Positions 19,161 through 27,068 of a stretch of 64,000 nucleotides of DNA are shown here, piece after piece. Below the pieces are notes generated by a model. The model was not told the origin of the DNA and made no database searches. It saw only the letters and a program-made list of their open reading frames with translations. The translations under genes were made by a program, and so were the position numbers. Source of the DNA: Haloechinothrix halophila YIM 93223 (lineage in GTDB: Bacteria; Actinomycetota; Actinomycetes; Mycobacteriales; Pseudonocardiaceae); the NCBI RefSeq assembly GCF_000504245.1, contig NZ_KI632509.1:5111502-5175501 (forward strand), written 5' to 3'. Within the stretch, counting starts at the first letter, position 1. Each line of letters begins with the position of its first letter.

Positions 19161-19721
19161 ATGTCCACCACCGAAGTGCACCCCAACGGCGTCAACGTCA
19201 CCCAGCTGGTGCAGACCGTCGAAGCGATCAAGGGCGACCCATCGCTGGCGACGTTCCGGTTCCGCGCCAGCAACACCTGGCTCGGCGGCGGGCGGTCCCG
19301 CACCAGCATCGACGGCTTCTGGGGCGCTGGCACGGAAGACTCGTCCCGCACCACGCCGTTCACACTGGACGGCGACGAGCCGCCGGTGCTGCTCGGCGAG
19401 AACACCGCGCCCAACGCCGTCGAGACGATCCTGCACGCGCTCGCGTCGTGCCTGGCCGTCGGCATCGCCTACAACGCGGCCGCGCAGGGAATCACGCTGC
19501 GTAGCCTGGAGTTCGACCTCGACGGCGAGCTGGACCTGCACGGCTTCCTCGGCTTGTCCAACGAGGTGCGCCCTGGCTACTCCGATGTCTGGGTCACCTG
19601 CCGCATCGACTCCGACGCTCCCGCGAAACAGATCGACGACCTGTGCGCCTACGCACAACGGACATCGCCGGTGCTCGACATCCTGCGCAGCCCGGTGAAC
19701 GTGACCGTGACCAGGGCGTGA
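19161..19721 (+). CDS. OsmC-family protein
   Basis: A 186-residue OsmC-like protein. It has the FRASNTWLGGGRSRTSI strand, then GENTAPNAVETILHALASCLAVGIAYNAAAQGI with the peroxidatic-type Cys in ASCL. The usual second Cys is not conserved at the normal place (the later Cys in VTCRID and LCAY are candidates). OsmC proteins reduce organic hydroperoxides or act as stress proteins. The start has GAGGAG. The neighbours are the methyltransferase and the redox sigma system, which fits a thiol or oxidant response. Confidence 0.88.
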   Translation: MSTTEVHPNGVNVTQLVQTVEAIKGDPSLATFRFRASNTWLGGGRSRTSIDGFWGAGTEDSSRTTPFTLDGDEPPVLLGENTAPNAVETILHALASCLAVGIAYNAAAQGITLRSLEFDLDGELDLHGFLGLSNEVRPGYSDVWVTCRIDSDAPAKQIDDLCAYAQRTSPVLDILRSPVNVTVTRA

Positions 19722-19731
19722 CGCGGTCGTG

Positions 19732-19807
19732 GCGGCCACGCTCGGCCGTGGCCGCAGCGTCCTCCAGTGACGCCCCAGCCCCCGCTACGCCATCGCGGGG
19801 CTGGGGC
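19732..19807 (+). terminator. Two hairpins after osmC-like gene
   Basis: First: GCGGCCACG (19732-19740) with CGTGGCCGC (19747-19755). Second and stronger: a GCCCCAGCCCC arm from 19772 pairs with GGGGCTGGGGC ending at 19807. They sit within 90 bases of the OsmC stop. Confidence 0.75.
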
Positions 19808-19923
19808 TCGTCAGTGGGAACCCGTGGCGCCTGCCGTTTACGCCGATCTCGCGTCGGGTAACACTGCGTGGCCGCGGCAAGCACAGCTCGGCGGTCAGCG
19901 TCCCCGATCAGGAGCAGCGTCAG

Positions 19924-20994
19924 ATGCCCGAGAACACGCGGATCGGATTCCTGACCGATCCCGATCTTCCGCAGCAGGTCGCCGACCACCTCGCCGACCG
20001 GCTCAACCGCGAGGACGAGCATGGCCGCATCGTGCACGTCGAGGTCGATCCCGTCACCGCGGGGCGCGCCACCAGCACGGAGATCCTGGACGCCGCCAAC
20101 AACCGGCGCGAGCGGGCAGGCTGGGACTACGCGATCTGCGTGACCGACCTGCCGCTGCGAGCGAACGGCGTCCCCGTTCTCGCTGACATCAGCACGAACC
20201 AGCGCAGCGCGGTCGTCTCGCTGCCAGCGCTCGGCGGCACCCAGCCACGCCGACGCTCGCGCCAAGTCATCGCGCAGGTGCTGGACGAACTCACCAATCA
20301 GGAGTCGCCGGACTCAGGACCGGGTGGCCGCCACGGCTTGCGCAGCTGGCTGACCGAACTCGTGGGCCCGATCCGGCGAAGCGTCCCTGGCGACGGCATC
20401 GACGCGCGCTACGCCACCACCCGCACCCGTGGCCGGTTGCGCCTGCTGTCCGGCATGGTCCGCACCAACCAGCCGTGGCGGCTCATCTTCGGTCTGTCGT
20501 CCGCACTCGCGGCTGCCATCGCGACGAGTGCGTTCGGGCTTGCTTCGTCCACGGTGTGGCAGATCGGTGACTCGCTGGCCCCCTGGCGTAAATCAGCGTT
20601 CGCGATCGTCGCGGTGGCCGTGCTCGTCAGCTGGCTCATCGCGGGTCACGGGCTCTGGGAACGCAGCACCGCCTCCGCCCTCGACCGGGATCAGGCCTGG
20701 CTGTACAACGCATCGACCATCCTCACCCTGAGCGTCGGTGTCGGCCTGCTCTACGTAGGCCTCTTCGTGATCAACCTGGCTCTCGCCGTTTTCCTGGTGA
20801 GCGAGGAGGTGCTGGTCAGCACGCTCGGGCACGCGGCGGGCATGACCACCTACGTCAACCTCGCGTGGGGGTTCACCACGATGGGCATCATCGGCGGGGC
20901 CTTGGGCTCCAGCCTGGAATCGGACGCGGCCGTGCGCCGGGCCGCCTACGGCTACCGCGAGCAGCAGCGCAGGCGGCAGCCCGAGCCCGGGTAG
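19924..20994 (+). CDS. Hypothetical membrane protein
   Basis: A 356-residue protein I cannot assign. The first ~125 residues are soluble (MPENTRIGFLTDPDLP...VQVEVDP-like strands, ending in LPALGGTQPRRRSR). About four or five membrane segments follow (LIFGLSSALAAAIATSAFGL, FAIVAVAVLVSWLIAG, SVGVGLLYVGLFVINLALAVFLV, FTTMGIIGGALGSSL). The start has AGGAGC. It stands alone between the OsmC terminator and the convergent LapA-like gene. No catalytic motif seen. Confidence 0.7.
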   Translation: MPENTRIGFLTDPDLPQQVADHLADRLNREDEHGRIVHVEVDPVTAGRATSTEILDAANNRRERAGWDYAICVTDLPLRANGVPVLADISTNQRSAVVSLPALGGTQPRRRSRQVIAQVLDELTNQESPDSGPGGRHGLRSWLTELVGPIRRSVPGDGIDARYATTRTRGRLRLLSGMVRTNQPWRLIFGLSSALAAAIATSAFGLASSTVWQIGDSLAPWRKSAFAIVAVAVLVSWLIAGHGLWERSTASALDRDQAWLYNASTILTLSVGVGLLYVGLFVINLALAVFLVSEEVLVSTLGHAAGMTTYVNLAWGFTTMGIIGGALGSSLESDAAVRRAAYGYREQQRRRQPEPG

Positions 20995-21027
20995 CCGCCC
21001 GCGCTCACGCCGCCGGTCGGTACCAGT

Positions 21028-21426
21028 TCAGCCGTTACCGCGTCCTGCCCGCCTGGCGAAACGCCGGAGCTGGAACATCCTGGCAACGCCCACCAGCGCG
21101 ACTAGCAGCGCACCGCCGACCGCCGCGAACAGCAGCGCGATGCCCAGCGGCAAGGTGCCAGACGCGCCCAGGTAGTGCACCGTCACCGACGCCGAGTTCT
21201 GCAGGATGAAGATGAGCAGGAACACCAGCACGATGACGGCGACGATCACCGCGATCCAGGCGCCACTGATGCGGGTGGGCATGAGCTTCGCGGGACCGCC
21301 GGTGTCCGGCCCGCCGGGGCGTGCGGTCTTCTCCGCCGGAGTCGTTGGCTCAGTTGTACGCGGTTCCGTGTGCTCGGCGCCGGTCTTGCCAGGCGTGTCA
21401 GCACGTGTCTCGTTGTCTTTGCTCAC
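21028..21426 (-). CDS. LapA-domain membrane protein
   Basis: A 132-residue protein. A charged, disordered N-terminus of ~50 residues is followed by two hydrophobic segments (WIAVIVAVIVLVFLLIFILQ and GIALLFAAVGGALLVALVGV). The short linker NSASVTVHYLGASGTLPLG between them is typical of LapA/DUF1049. The C-terminus is basic and cytosolic. The start is a GTG. LapA proteins are linked to envelope or lipopolysaccharide assembly in Gram-negatives; in actinomycetes the role is unknown. It is convergent to the upstream membrane gene. Confidence 0.8.
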   Translation of the reverse strand: MSKDNETRADTPGKTGAEHTEPRTTEPTTPAEKTARPGGPDTGGPAKLMPTRISGAWIAVIVAVIVLVFLLIFILQNSASVTVHYLGASGTLPLGIALLFAAVGGALLVALVGVARMFQLRRFARRAGRGNG

Positions 21427-21544
21427 GCCCCGATTGTCCCGCCATTGTGCGGGTTTCCGCAGGACGCGCCGTAATACGCACTCGGGTTCACCTCACCGGG
21501 GGTATCGAGTGGTACCGCTGTCGGCCAAGCGCGGCCGCACGCCA

Positions 21545-22231
21545 TCAGCGCGCCAGCTCCCGGCACTGTTTCTCCGCCAGCGCGGCGGCGTGGGCGTCCG
21601 CCTGCGGCAGCGGCCGGTCGAGGACCGCGTCGTCCAACTCGACGTAGCTGGCAGTGGCATCGAACTCCGGCAGCGCGCCGAACGCCGCCTCGTACGGCGT
21701 GGTCGAGGGTGGCGCAGTGTGGCTGAAGTGCACCCGGAACCGCGCGTCCGGCTCGGATAACAGCTGCCGCGCGAGATGCACGACCGAGGCGAGTTCGCGC
21801 TCGACGAAGAACCGTCGCACCTCGGACGGCACGCGTGAGCCGTCGAACATGAGCCGCGCCGGGGTGTCGGTGTCGTCGCGGTAGATGCGGCACAACGCGA
21901 AGGTCAGGTCGACGTAGCGGACGCCGATGGCGATCGCGCTGCGCAACGTCGAACTGCTCGCCAGCGCGAATCCCCAGATCCCATGCGTGGTGAGGTGGTA
22001 CCGCATACCGGCATCGACGCCGAGCGCGACGTCGTCGGGCACCGCCGCGAGCAGGTTGCCGACGATGCGCATCTCCTGATCGGCGGTCACCTCGGTGGCG
22101 GGGTCGTGCAACTGGGCAAGCGTCAGCCGCGCGCCACGCAGGCTGCGCTCAGGGTCGACGTCGTACTCGCGGCCGAGCTGGACCAGCAGCAACGCGCTGG
22201 CGGGGCTGCGCGGGAGGTCCCAGTCCGGCAT
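21545..22231 (-). pseudogene. AraC-type regulator lacking its DNA-binding domain
   Basis: The 228 residues match the N-terminal arabinose-binding-like domain of AraC/OruR-type regulators. Examples are ATEVTADQEMRIVGNL, LTTHGIWGFALASSSTLRSAIAIGVRYVDLTF and RFRVHFSHTAPP. Intact members (~330-340 residues) have two C-terminal helix-turn-helix motifs. Here a stop follows CRELAR and no frame downstream encodes them before the next gene, 119 bases on. The DNA-binding half has been lost. It faces the MBL/epimerase/SDR operon, its probable former target. Confidence 0.82.
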
Positions 22232-22369
22232 CGAGGTGCTACGCCGCCCTTCGTCCGAGTAGTGTCCGGAAATATTAAATCCGTGGCCTCGGAATGGCTA
22301 GTCGCCACCGCGTCGGCCTCCTACTGTCTGACACCAGGCAGCCCATCCGTCGTAGTGGAGATGATCGCC

Positions 22370-23548
22370 ATGCCAGCCACGTTCGACGCTCTGAAGCGCG
22401 TCATCCCCGGGTCGGCGCCGATGGCGCCAGCGACCGGGACGGCGCCGCTGGACATCCCGATCCCGGACGTCACCGACCTTGGTTCGAGCATCCACACGCT
22501 CGATCGAGTGCACACCGACATCACCGAATCCGGGCCAGGTGCCGCGCTGCGCACCGCCAGGAGCGCAGCGGCGGACTTCCGGCGGGAGTTCGCAGCCACC
22601 GGCACTCCGGCGCACGTGTCCACGCATGACCTGGTGACGCTGCCGTACCCGACGAAGTTCGGACTGTGGCGCGCCCCGGCCTCCCCGGTGCCGTTCCTGT
22701 TCATCACCAACCGGATGGTCGTCATCCGGTGGCTGGACAGCGACGGCACACCACGCACCCTGCTGTGGGAACCAAGCGACGTCGAACTCGACAGCAACAC
22801 GCCGTACTTCGCGACGCTGCGCGATGCCACGCCGGGCGCGGTGCAGAACCAGATCGTGCGGGAGCACACCACCGTCCAGCAGGCACTGGCTCGGGAAGGC
22901 ATCCGGCAGGAGGACGTCGACTACCTGGCGTTCGACCACCTGCACACCCAGGATGTCCGCAGGCTGATCGGGACGACGACGCCACAGGCCGACATCTCCC
23001 CGGAGGCCCCGGTGCCCGCCGCGTTCCCCAACGCGCGGCTGGTGGTGCAGCGCGCGGAACTGCTGGCGATGCGCGACCTGCACCCGATGCAGCGCCCGTG
23101 GTACCAGCCGGAGACGTTCGTCGACCTCGACCCGGAGCGGCTGCTGCTGATCGACGGCGACCGGCTCCTCGGCCCCGGTGTCGCGATTGTGCGCACGCCG
23201 GGTCACGCCACCGGCAATCAGACGTTGGTGCTCAACACGGGCACTGGCATCTGGGCGATGTCGGAGAACGTCGTCGCGACCGAATGCCTCACCCCGGAGC
23301 ACAGCACGATCCCCGGCGTCGCGGGGTGGGCGCGCAAGTGGGGCCAGGAAGTCGTCATCAACGCCAACACCATCGAAAGCACCGCGACGCAGTACGACTT
23401 CTGCGTGCTGGAGAAGACGCTGGTCGACCGGGCGCAGGCCGACGGGCGGTTCCTGCAGTTCTTCCCGACCAGCGAACTGACGCCCAGCGTGTTCGGCCCG
23501 GGCACGCGCCCGACGTTCGAGCATCGCGGCCTGCGCCACGACGCCTGA
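22370..23548 (+). CDS. MBL-fold metallohydrolase
   Basis: A 392-residue metallo-beta-lactamase-fold protein. The first metal motif is FDHLHTQD (H-x-H-x-x-D) and the second histidine is in TPGHATGNQT. The extended N-terminus is unusual (PVTDLGSSIHTLDRVH). I chose the ATG at 22370, nine bases after GTGGAG; 22361 is also possible but too close to that site. The stop overlaps the next gene's ATG. The three-gene operon (hydrolase, epimerase-like, SDR) suggests modification of one small molecule, not identified. Confidence 0.82.
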   Translation: MPATFDALKRVIPGSAPMAPATGTAPLDIPIPDVTDLGSSIHTLDRVHTDITESGPGAALRTARSAAADFRREFAATGTPAHVSTHDLVTLPYPTKFGLWRAPASPVPFLFITNRMVVIRWLDSDGTPRTLLWEPSDVELDSNTPYFATLRDATPGAVQNQIVREHTTVQQALAREGIRQEDVDYLAFDHLHTQDVRRLIGTTTPQADISPEAPVPAAFPNARLVVQRAELLAMRDLHPMQRPWYQPETFVDLDPERLLLIDGDRLLGPGVAIVRTPGHATGNQTLVLNTGTGIWAMSENVVATECLTPEHSTIPGVAGWARKWGQEVVINANTIESTATQYDFCVLEKTLVDRAQADGRFLQFFPTSELTPSVFGPGTRPTFEHRGLRHDA

Positions 23549-24519
23549 TGCGCGTCTTCATCACCGGCGCGCGCGGGTTCATCGGGCGTGCGCTGGCGGC
23601 GCGGCTGCGCGCAAGGGGTGACGACGTCTACGGCGTCGACCTGCACGCCGATCCGGCGTCCGGCGTCGTGGCGGGCGACGTCAGCGAGCCGGGCGAGTGG
23701 CAGCGCCACGCTGAGGGCGCGGACCTGGTTATCCACACCGCCGCGATCGTGTCCAACGCGGACGACATGGCCGCCCAGTGGCGGGTCAACGTGCGGGGCA
23801 CCCGGCATGCGCTGGACGCCGCCGTGCGCGGCGGTGCGAGCCGGTTCGTGCCGCTGTCGTCGGTGCGGGCGTTCTCCGACGTGGGGTTTCCGGACGGTGT
23901 CACCGAGGATCATCCGGTACGACCGGATGGAAATCCGTATGTCGGCACGAAGATCGCCTGCGAGCAGGTGGCGTTGCAGGCGCACACCGCAGGCGAGATT
24001 CCGGTAACGATCGTGCGGCCCGGCGACGTCTATGGGCCCGGCTCGCGACCGTGGACGGTGCTGCCGGTCGAGCTGATCCGACGCAACCGGTTCGTGCTGC
24101 CCGCCATGGGCAACGGCATCTTCAGCCCGGTCTACGTCGACGACCTGGTCAAGGGCGTGCTGCTCGCGGCAGCGAGATCAGATGCGGCCGGTCAGGTGTT
24201 CACGATCAGCGGTGGCGCCGGAGTGACCTGCCGGGAGTTCTTCGGCCACTACTACCGGATGCTCGGCAAACCGGGACCGATGGTGGTGCCGACCAGCGCC
24301 GCGCTAGCGGCATCCGGGGCCATCGCGGGTGTATCGCGGCTGGCGCGAGTCAGGACCGAGATCAACCCGACGTCGATGCGCTACCTCGCGCGCACCGGCA
24401 CGTACTCCATCGAGAAGGCCCGCCGCATGCTGGGGTACGAACCCGCGGTCGACGTGGCCGAAGGCATGGCGCGCACCGAACGGTGGCTGCGCCAGGAAGG
24501 ACTGATCGGGCATGGCTGA
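23548..24519 (+). CDS. NAD-dependent epimerase/dehydratase (extended SDR)
   Basis: A 323-residue extended SDR. The Rossmann start MRVFITGARGFIGRALAARL is followed by HTAAIVSNADD, SSVRAFSD (catalytic Ser), YVGTKIACEQ (YxxxK) and VRPGDVYGPGSRPW. It resembles 3-beta-hydroxysteroid dehydrogenase/dihydroflavonol reductase-type enzymes more than sugar-nucleotide epimerases. The substrate is unknown. The start overlaps the MBL stop (TGATG) and the end overlaps the next gene by eight bases, so translation is coupled. Confidence 0.88.
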   Translation: MRVFITGARGFIGRALAARLRARGDDVYGVDLHADPASGVVAGDVSEPGEWQRHAEGADLVIHTAAIVSNADDMAAQWRVNVRGTRHALDAAVRGGASRFVPLSSVRAFSDVGFPDGVTEDHPVRPDGNPYVGTKIACEQVALQAHTAGEIPVTIVRPGDVYGPGSRPWTVLPVELIRRNRFVLPAMGNGIFSPVYVDDLVKGVLLAAARSDAAGQVFTISGGAGVTCREFFGHYYRMLGKPGPMVVPTSAALAASGAIAGVSRLARVRTEINPTSMRYLARTGTYSIEKARRMLGYEPAVDVAEGMARTERWLRQEGLIGHG

Positions 24520-25321
24520 TCCCCGGGGACTCGTTGTCGCCATCACCGGCGGGGCACGCGGCATCGGCGCGGCGACCGCCGCCACGCTGGCCGAAGCGGG
24601 TGCGACGGTCGCGATCGGGGACATCGACGGCGAGGCGGCAGCGGCCACGGCGGCAGAGTTGCCCGGCGCGATCGGGCTCCCCCTCGACGTCACGGATGCC
24701 GAGTCGCACCAGCGGTTCCTGGACGCCGTGGCGCAGCGACTCGGAGCCGTCGACGTCCTGGTCGCCAACGCGGGGGTGATGTGGGTCGGGCGGTTCGAAG
24801 ACGAACCGGTGACAGCGACCCGGCGGATGTTCGCGGTCAACGTCGAGGGCGTCATCAACGGCATGCGGCTCGCGACACCGGCGATGCGGAAGCGCGGTCG
24901 CGGACAGATCGTGGTGGTGGCATCGGTAGCCAGCAGGCTCGCGCCTCGGGGCGAGGCCAGTTACGCGGCGACCAAACACGCCGTGCTTGGCTACTGCACG
25001 GCGGTACGACAGGAGCTGCACCGATCGGGTGTCGACGTCAGCGTGCTGATGCCGACCGTGGTCGAGACCGACCTCGCTGCGGGCACCAGCAGCGGAATCG
25101 TCAAGCGGCTCCCGCCGCGGCACGTGGCGGACGCGGTGCTGTCGCTGGTGAGACGGCCCCGGCCGGAGCTGTATCTGCCGAAGCACGTCGGCGTGAGCAT
25201 CCGGTTCCTCGATCTGGTGCCCGCACGGCTGCGCGGGTTCTGCCAGCGGCTGCTCGTGGTGGACCAGACGTCGTCCGATCCCGGCACGCGGGAGGATTAC
25301 CAGCGGCGCTCGCTGGAATGA
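24512..25321 (+). CDS. Short-chain dehydrogenase/reductase
   Basis: A 269-residue classical SDR. The cofactor site is TGGARGIGAAT (11-21), with Asp in GDID favouring NAD(H). NAG is at 87-89, the catalytic Ser is in VVVASVAS, and YAATKHA supplies Tyr and Lys. The C-terminal part is longer and more basic (RPRPELYLPKHVGVSIRFLDLVPARLRG) than in FabG-like SDRs, as in lipid-acting members. Third gene of the MBL-epimerase-SDR operon. Substrate unknown. Confidence 0.88.
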   Translation: MADPRGLVVAITGGARGIGAATAATLAEAGATVAIGDIDGEAAAATAAELPGAIGLPLDVTDAESHQRFLDAVAQRLGAVDVLVANAGVMWVGRFEDEPVTATRRMFAVNVEGVINGMRLATPAMRKRGRGQIVVVASVASRLAPRGEASYAATKHAVLGYCTAVRQELHRSGVDVSVLMPTVVETDLAAGTSSGIVKRLPPRHVADAVLSLVRRPRPELYLPKHVGVSIRFLDLVPARLRGFCQRLLVVDQTSSDPGTREDYQRRSLE

Positions 25322-25329
25322 GCACGCGG

Positions 25330-25366
25330 GCATAACGCTTGCCGTTATTAACGGATTACGTTATGC
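25330..25366. promoter_or_regulatory. HigA operator, nested palindromes
   Basis: The outer inverted repeat GCATAACG (25330-25337) pairs with CGTTATGC (25359-25366). The inner repeat CCGTTA-T-TAACGG (25342-25354) lies between them. All of it lies just before the higB start, as expected for autoregulation by the HigBA complex. Confidence 0.7.
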
Positions 25367-25374
25367 TCGTGGGG

Positions 25375-25656
25375 ATGCTGCGGTCATTCGCCGACAAAGA
25401 CACGGAACGGGTATGGCGTCGTGAACGCACGAAGAAGCTGGACCTCAACACGCAACGTGCGGCGTTGCGGAAACTACTGATGCTCGATGCTGCCGACGTT
25501 CTCGATGACCTCAAGGTTCCTCCCGGAAACAGACTCGAAAAGCTGCGCGGCAACCGTGCCGGGCAGTACAGCGTGCGGGTGAACCAGCAATGGCGAATCT
25601 GCTTCCGATGGACCGCGGCAGGACCGGAAAGCGTCGAAATCGTTGACTATCACTGA
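25375..25656 (+). CDS. higB: HigB-type toxin (RelE superfamily)
   Basis: A 93-residue mRNA interferase of the HigB/RelE type. It begins MLRSFADKDTERVW and contains RLEKLRGNRAGQYSVRVNQQWRICFRW, which carries the basic active-site residues, ending with VEIVDYH. Typical HigB length. I chose the ATG at 25375; 25363 is an alternative. It cuts ribosome-bound mRNA unless bound by HigA. Toxin-first order is usual for this family. The antitoxin starts 13 bases after the stop. Confidence 0.88.
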   Translation: MLRSFADKDTERVWRRERTKKLDLNTQRAALRKLLMLDAADVLDDLKVPPGNRLEKLRGNRAGQYSVRVNQQWRICFRWTAAGPESVEIVDYH

Positions 25657-25669
25657 GAGGAGGGAGCAT

Positions 25670-25972
25670 ATGCCGACGACCGAGATGCCACCCATACATC
25701 CCGGCGAGATCCTGATCGAGGAGTTCCTTACGCCCTTGGAGATCACCCAGCACAGGCTGGCGGTCGAGATCAGCGTGCCACCTCGCCGGATCAACGAGAT
25801 CGTCCACGGCAAGCGGCGCATCAGCGCTGACACCGCGCTTCGGCTCGCCCGGTACTTCGGGACATCGGAGCGGTTCTGGATCAACCTGCAAAGCCGGTAC
25901 GACATCGAGGTGGAGCGCGACCGGCTCGGGCCAACCCTCGACGCCATCCGCCCGTTGCCGAACGCCTCGTGA
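25670..25972 (+). CDS. higA: HigA-type antitoxin (XRE family)
   Basis: A 100-residue XRE/VapI-type antitoxin. It has the HigA signature MPPIHPGEILIEEFLTPLEITQHRLAVEI and a helix-turn-helix followed by RINEIVHGKRRISADTALRLARYFGTSERFWINLQ. A strong GGAGGAGGGAG ribosome site suggests high translation relative to the toxin. It neutralises HigB and represses the pair through the palindromes at 25330-25366. The system looks intact. Confidence 0.92.
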   Translation: MPTTEMPPIHPGEILIEEFLTPLEITQHRLAVEISVPPRRINEIVHGKRRISADTALRLARYFGTSERFWINLQSRYDIEVERDRLGPTLDAIRPLPNAS

Positions 25973-26000
25973 CAAGTACGTCATCAGGCAGACTCGCACC

Positions 26001-26903
26001 ATGACCACCGATGAGCTTGCCCTGCGGCACGGCCCGCTGCGGGCGACGGTAGATCCCGTCGGCGCTTCGTTGTGTTCGTTCCGTGCCGACGAGGTGGCGC
26101 TGATCCGTGAGCTGCCAGCGACGACACGGCGAGCCATGTACGACGGCGCCATCTTGGCGCCGTGGATCGGACGTCTCGCAGGAGGTACATACACCTTCCA
26201 GGGCCGAACCCATCGAGTTCCGATCGACGAGCCCGAGCGCGGAACCGCACTGCACGGACTGGTCGCCACGCGCGCATGGGACGTCGTCCAGCACACCAAT
26301 ACCTCGTTGACGCTGCGCATCCGGCTGGCGCTGCCGACGGGCTATCCGTTCGACCTCGATCTCACGGCGACGTACCTGCTCGACGACCCTGGGCTGCGCG
26401 TCGAGCTGCTCGCGGTGAACCGCGGTTCGGACGCCGCGCCATACGGCTGCGCGATCCATCCCTACCTGAGCCCGGGTTCCGGTGGCGTCGACGACTGGTC
26501 GCTCCAGCTGCCCAGCGACACCTACCTCCGTATGGATCCGCGGCTGCTGGTGCCCACGCACGAGGCACCCACCAGCGACACACCGTTCGACTTCCGGCAA
26601 CCCACCCCGCTGGCCGGGCTGGAGATCGACAACACGTTCACGGGCCTCAGCCGCGACGCCGATGGCGTCACCGCGGCGACGGTGCGCAACAGCGGTGGCA
26701 GCGGTGTCACGCTGACTTGGGATCGCACGCTGCCGTGGGTCCAGGTCTACACGAGCGATCACCCCTCTCCCGCCGTGCACCGCACCGGAATCGCGATCGA
26801 GCCAGCGACCTGCCCACCCAACGCGTTCGTCACCGGACGCGACCTGATCGTGCTCGACCCCGGCGAGCAGCACCTCGCGCGGTGGCATCTCGCCGCGTGC
26901 TAG
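26001..26903 (+). CDS. Aldose 1-epimerase-family protein
   Basis: A 300-residue GalM-like mutarotase. The N-terminal strand RHGPLRATVDPVGASLCSF is followed by LAPWIGRLAGGTYTFQGRTHRVP. A HGL motif (LHGLVATRAW) and CAIHPYLSPG supply the two catalytic histidines. The C-terminus (GIAIEPATCPPNAF) has the conserved Glu. It interconverts alpha and beta anomers of a hexose. It is not in an operon with the fru genes, which lie on the other strand, but the sugar theme is shared. Confidence 0.87.
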   Translation: MTTDELALRHGPLRATVDPVGASLCSFRADEVALIRELPATTRRAMYDGAILAPWIGRLAGGTYTFQGRTHRVPIDEPERGTALHGLVATRAWDVVQHTNTSLTLRIRLALPTGYPFDLDLTATYLLDDPGLRVELLAVNRGSDAAPYGCAIHPYLSPGSGGVDDWSLQLPSDTYLRMDPRLLVPTHEAPTSDTPFDFRQPTPLAGLEIDNTFTGLSRDADGVTAATVRNSGGSGVTLTWDRTLPWVQVYTSDHPSPAVHRTGIAIEPATCPPNAFVTGRDLIVLDPGEQHLARWHLAAC

Positions 26904-27068
26904 CGCAACCGGCACTTCGAGCCGTCCACCGACGACCGCAACCTCTGACATCGGCGGCCCGTGGACGATCTTGATGCGAAATGGTCGCCATGGCGACCAC
27001 AACGCCTACACGTACCGGACGGTGGACACGCGAGCACGAAGCGGCGTGGCGCCGAGGCCAGGCAAGCG

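Noticed and set aside
21430-21547. TGA at the end of the truncated AraC gene as a second Sec codon
   Set aside because: The residues after the stop do not resemble an AraC helix-turn-helix and end soon; no hairpin of SECIS type was seen.
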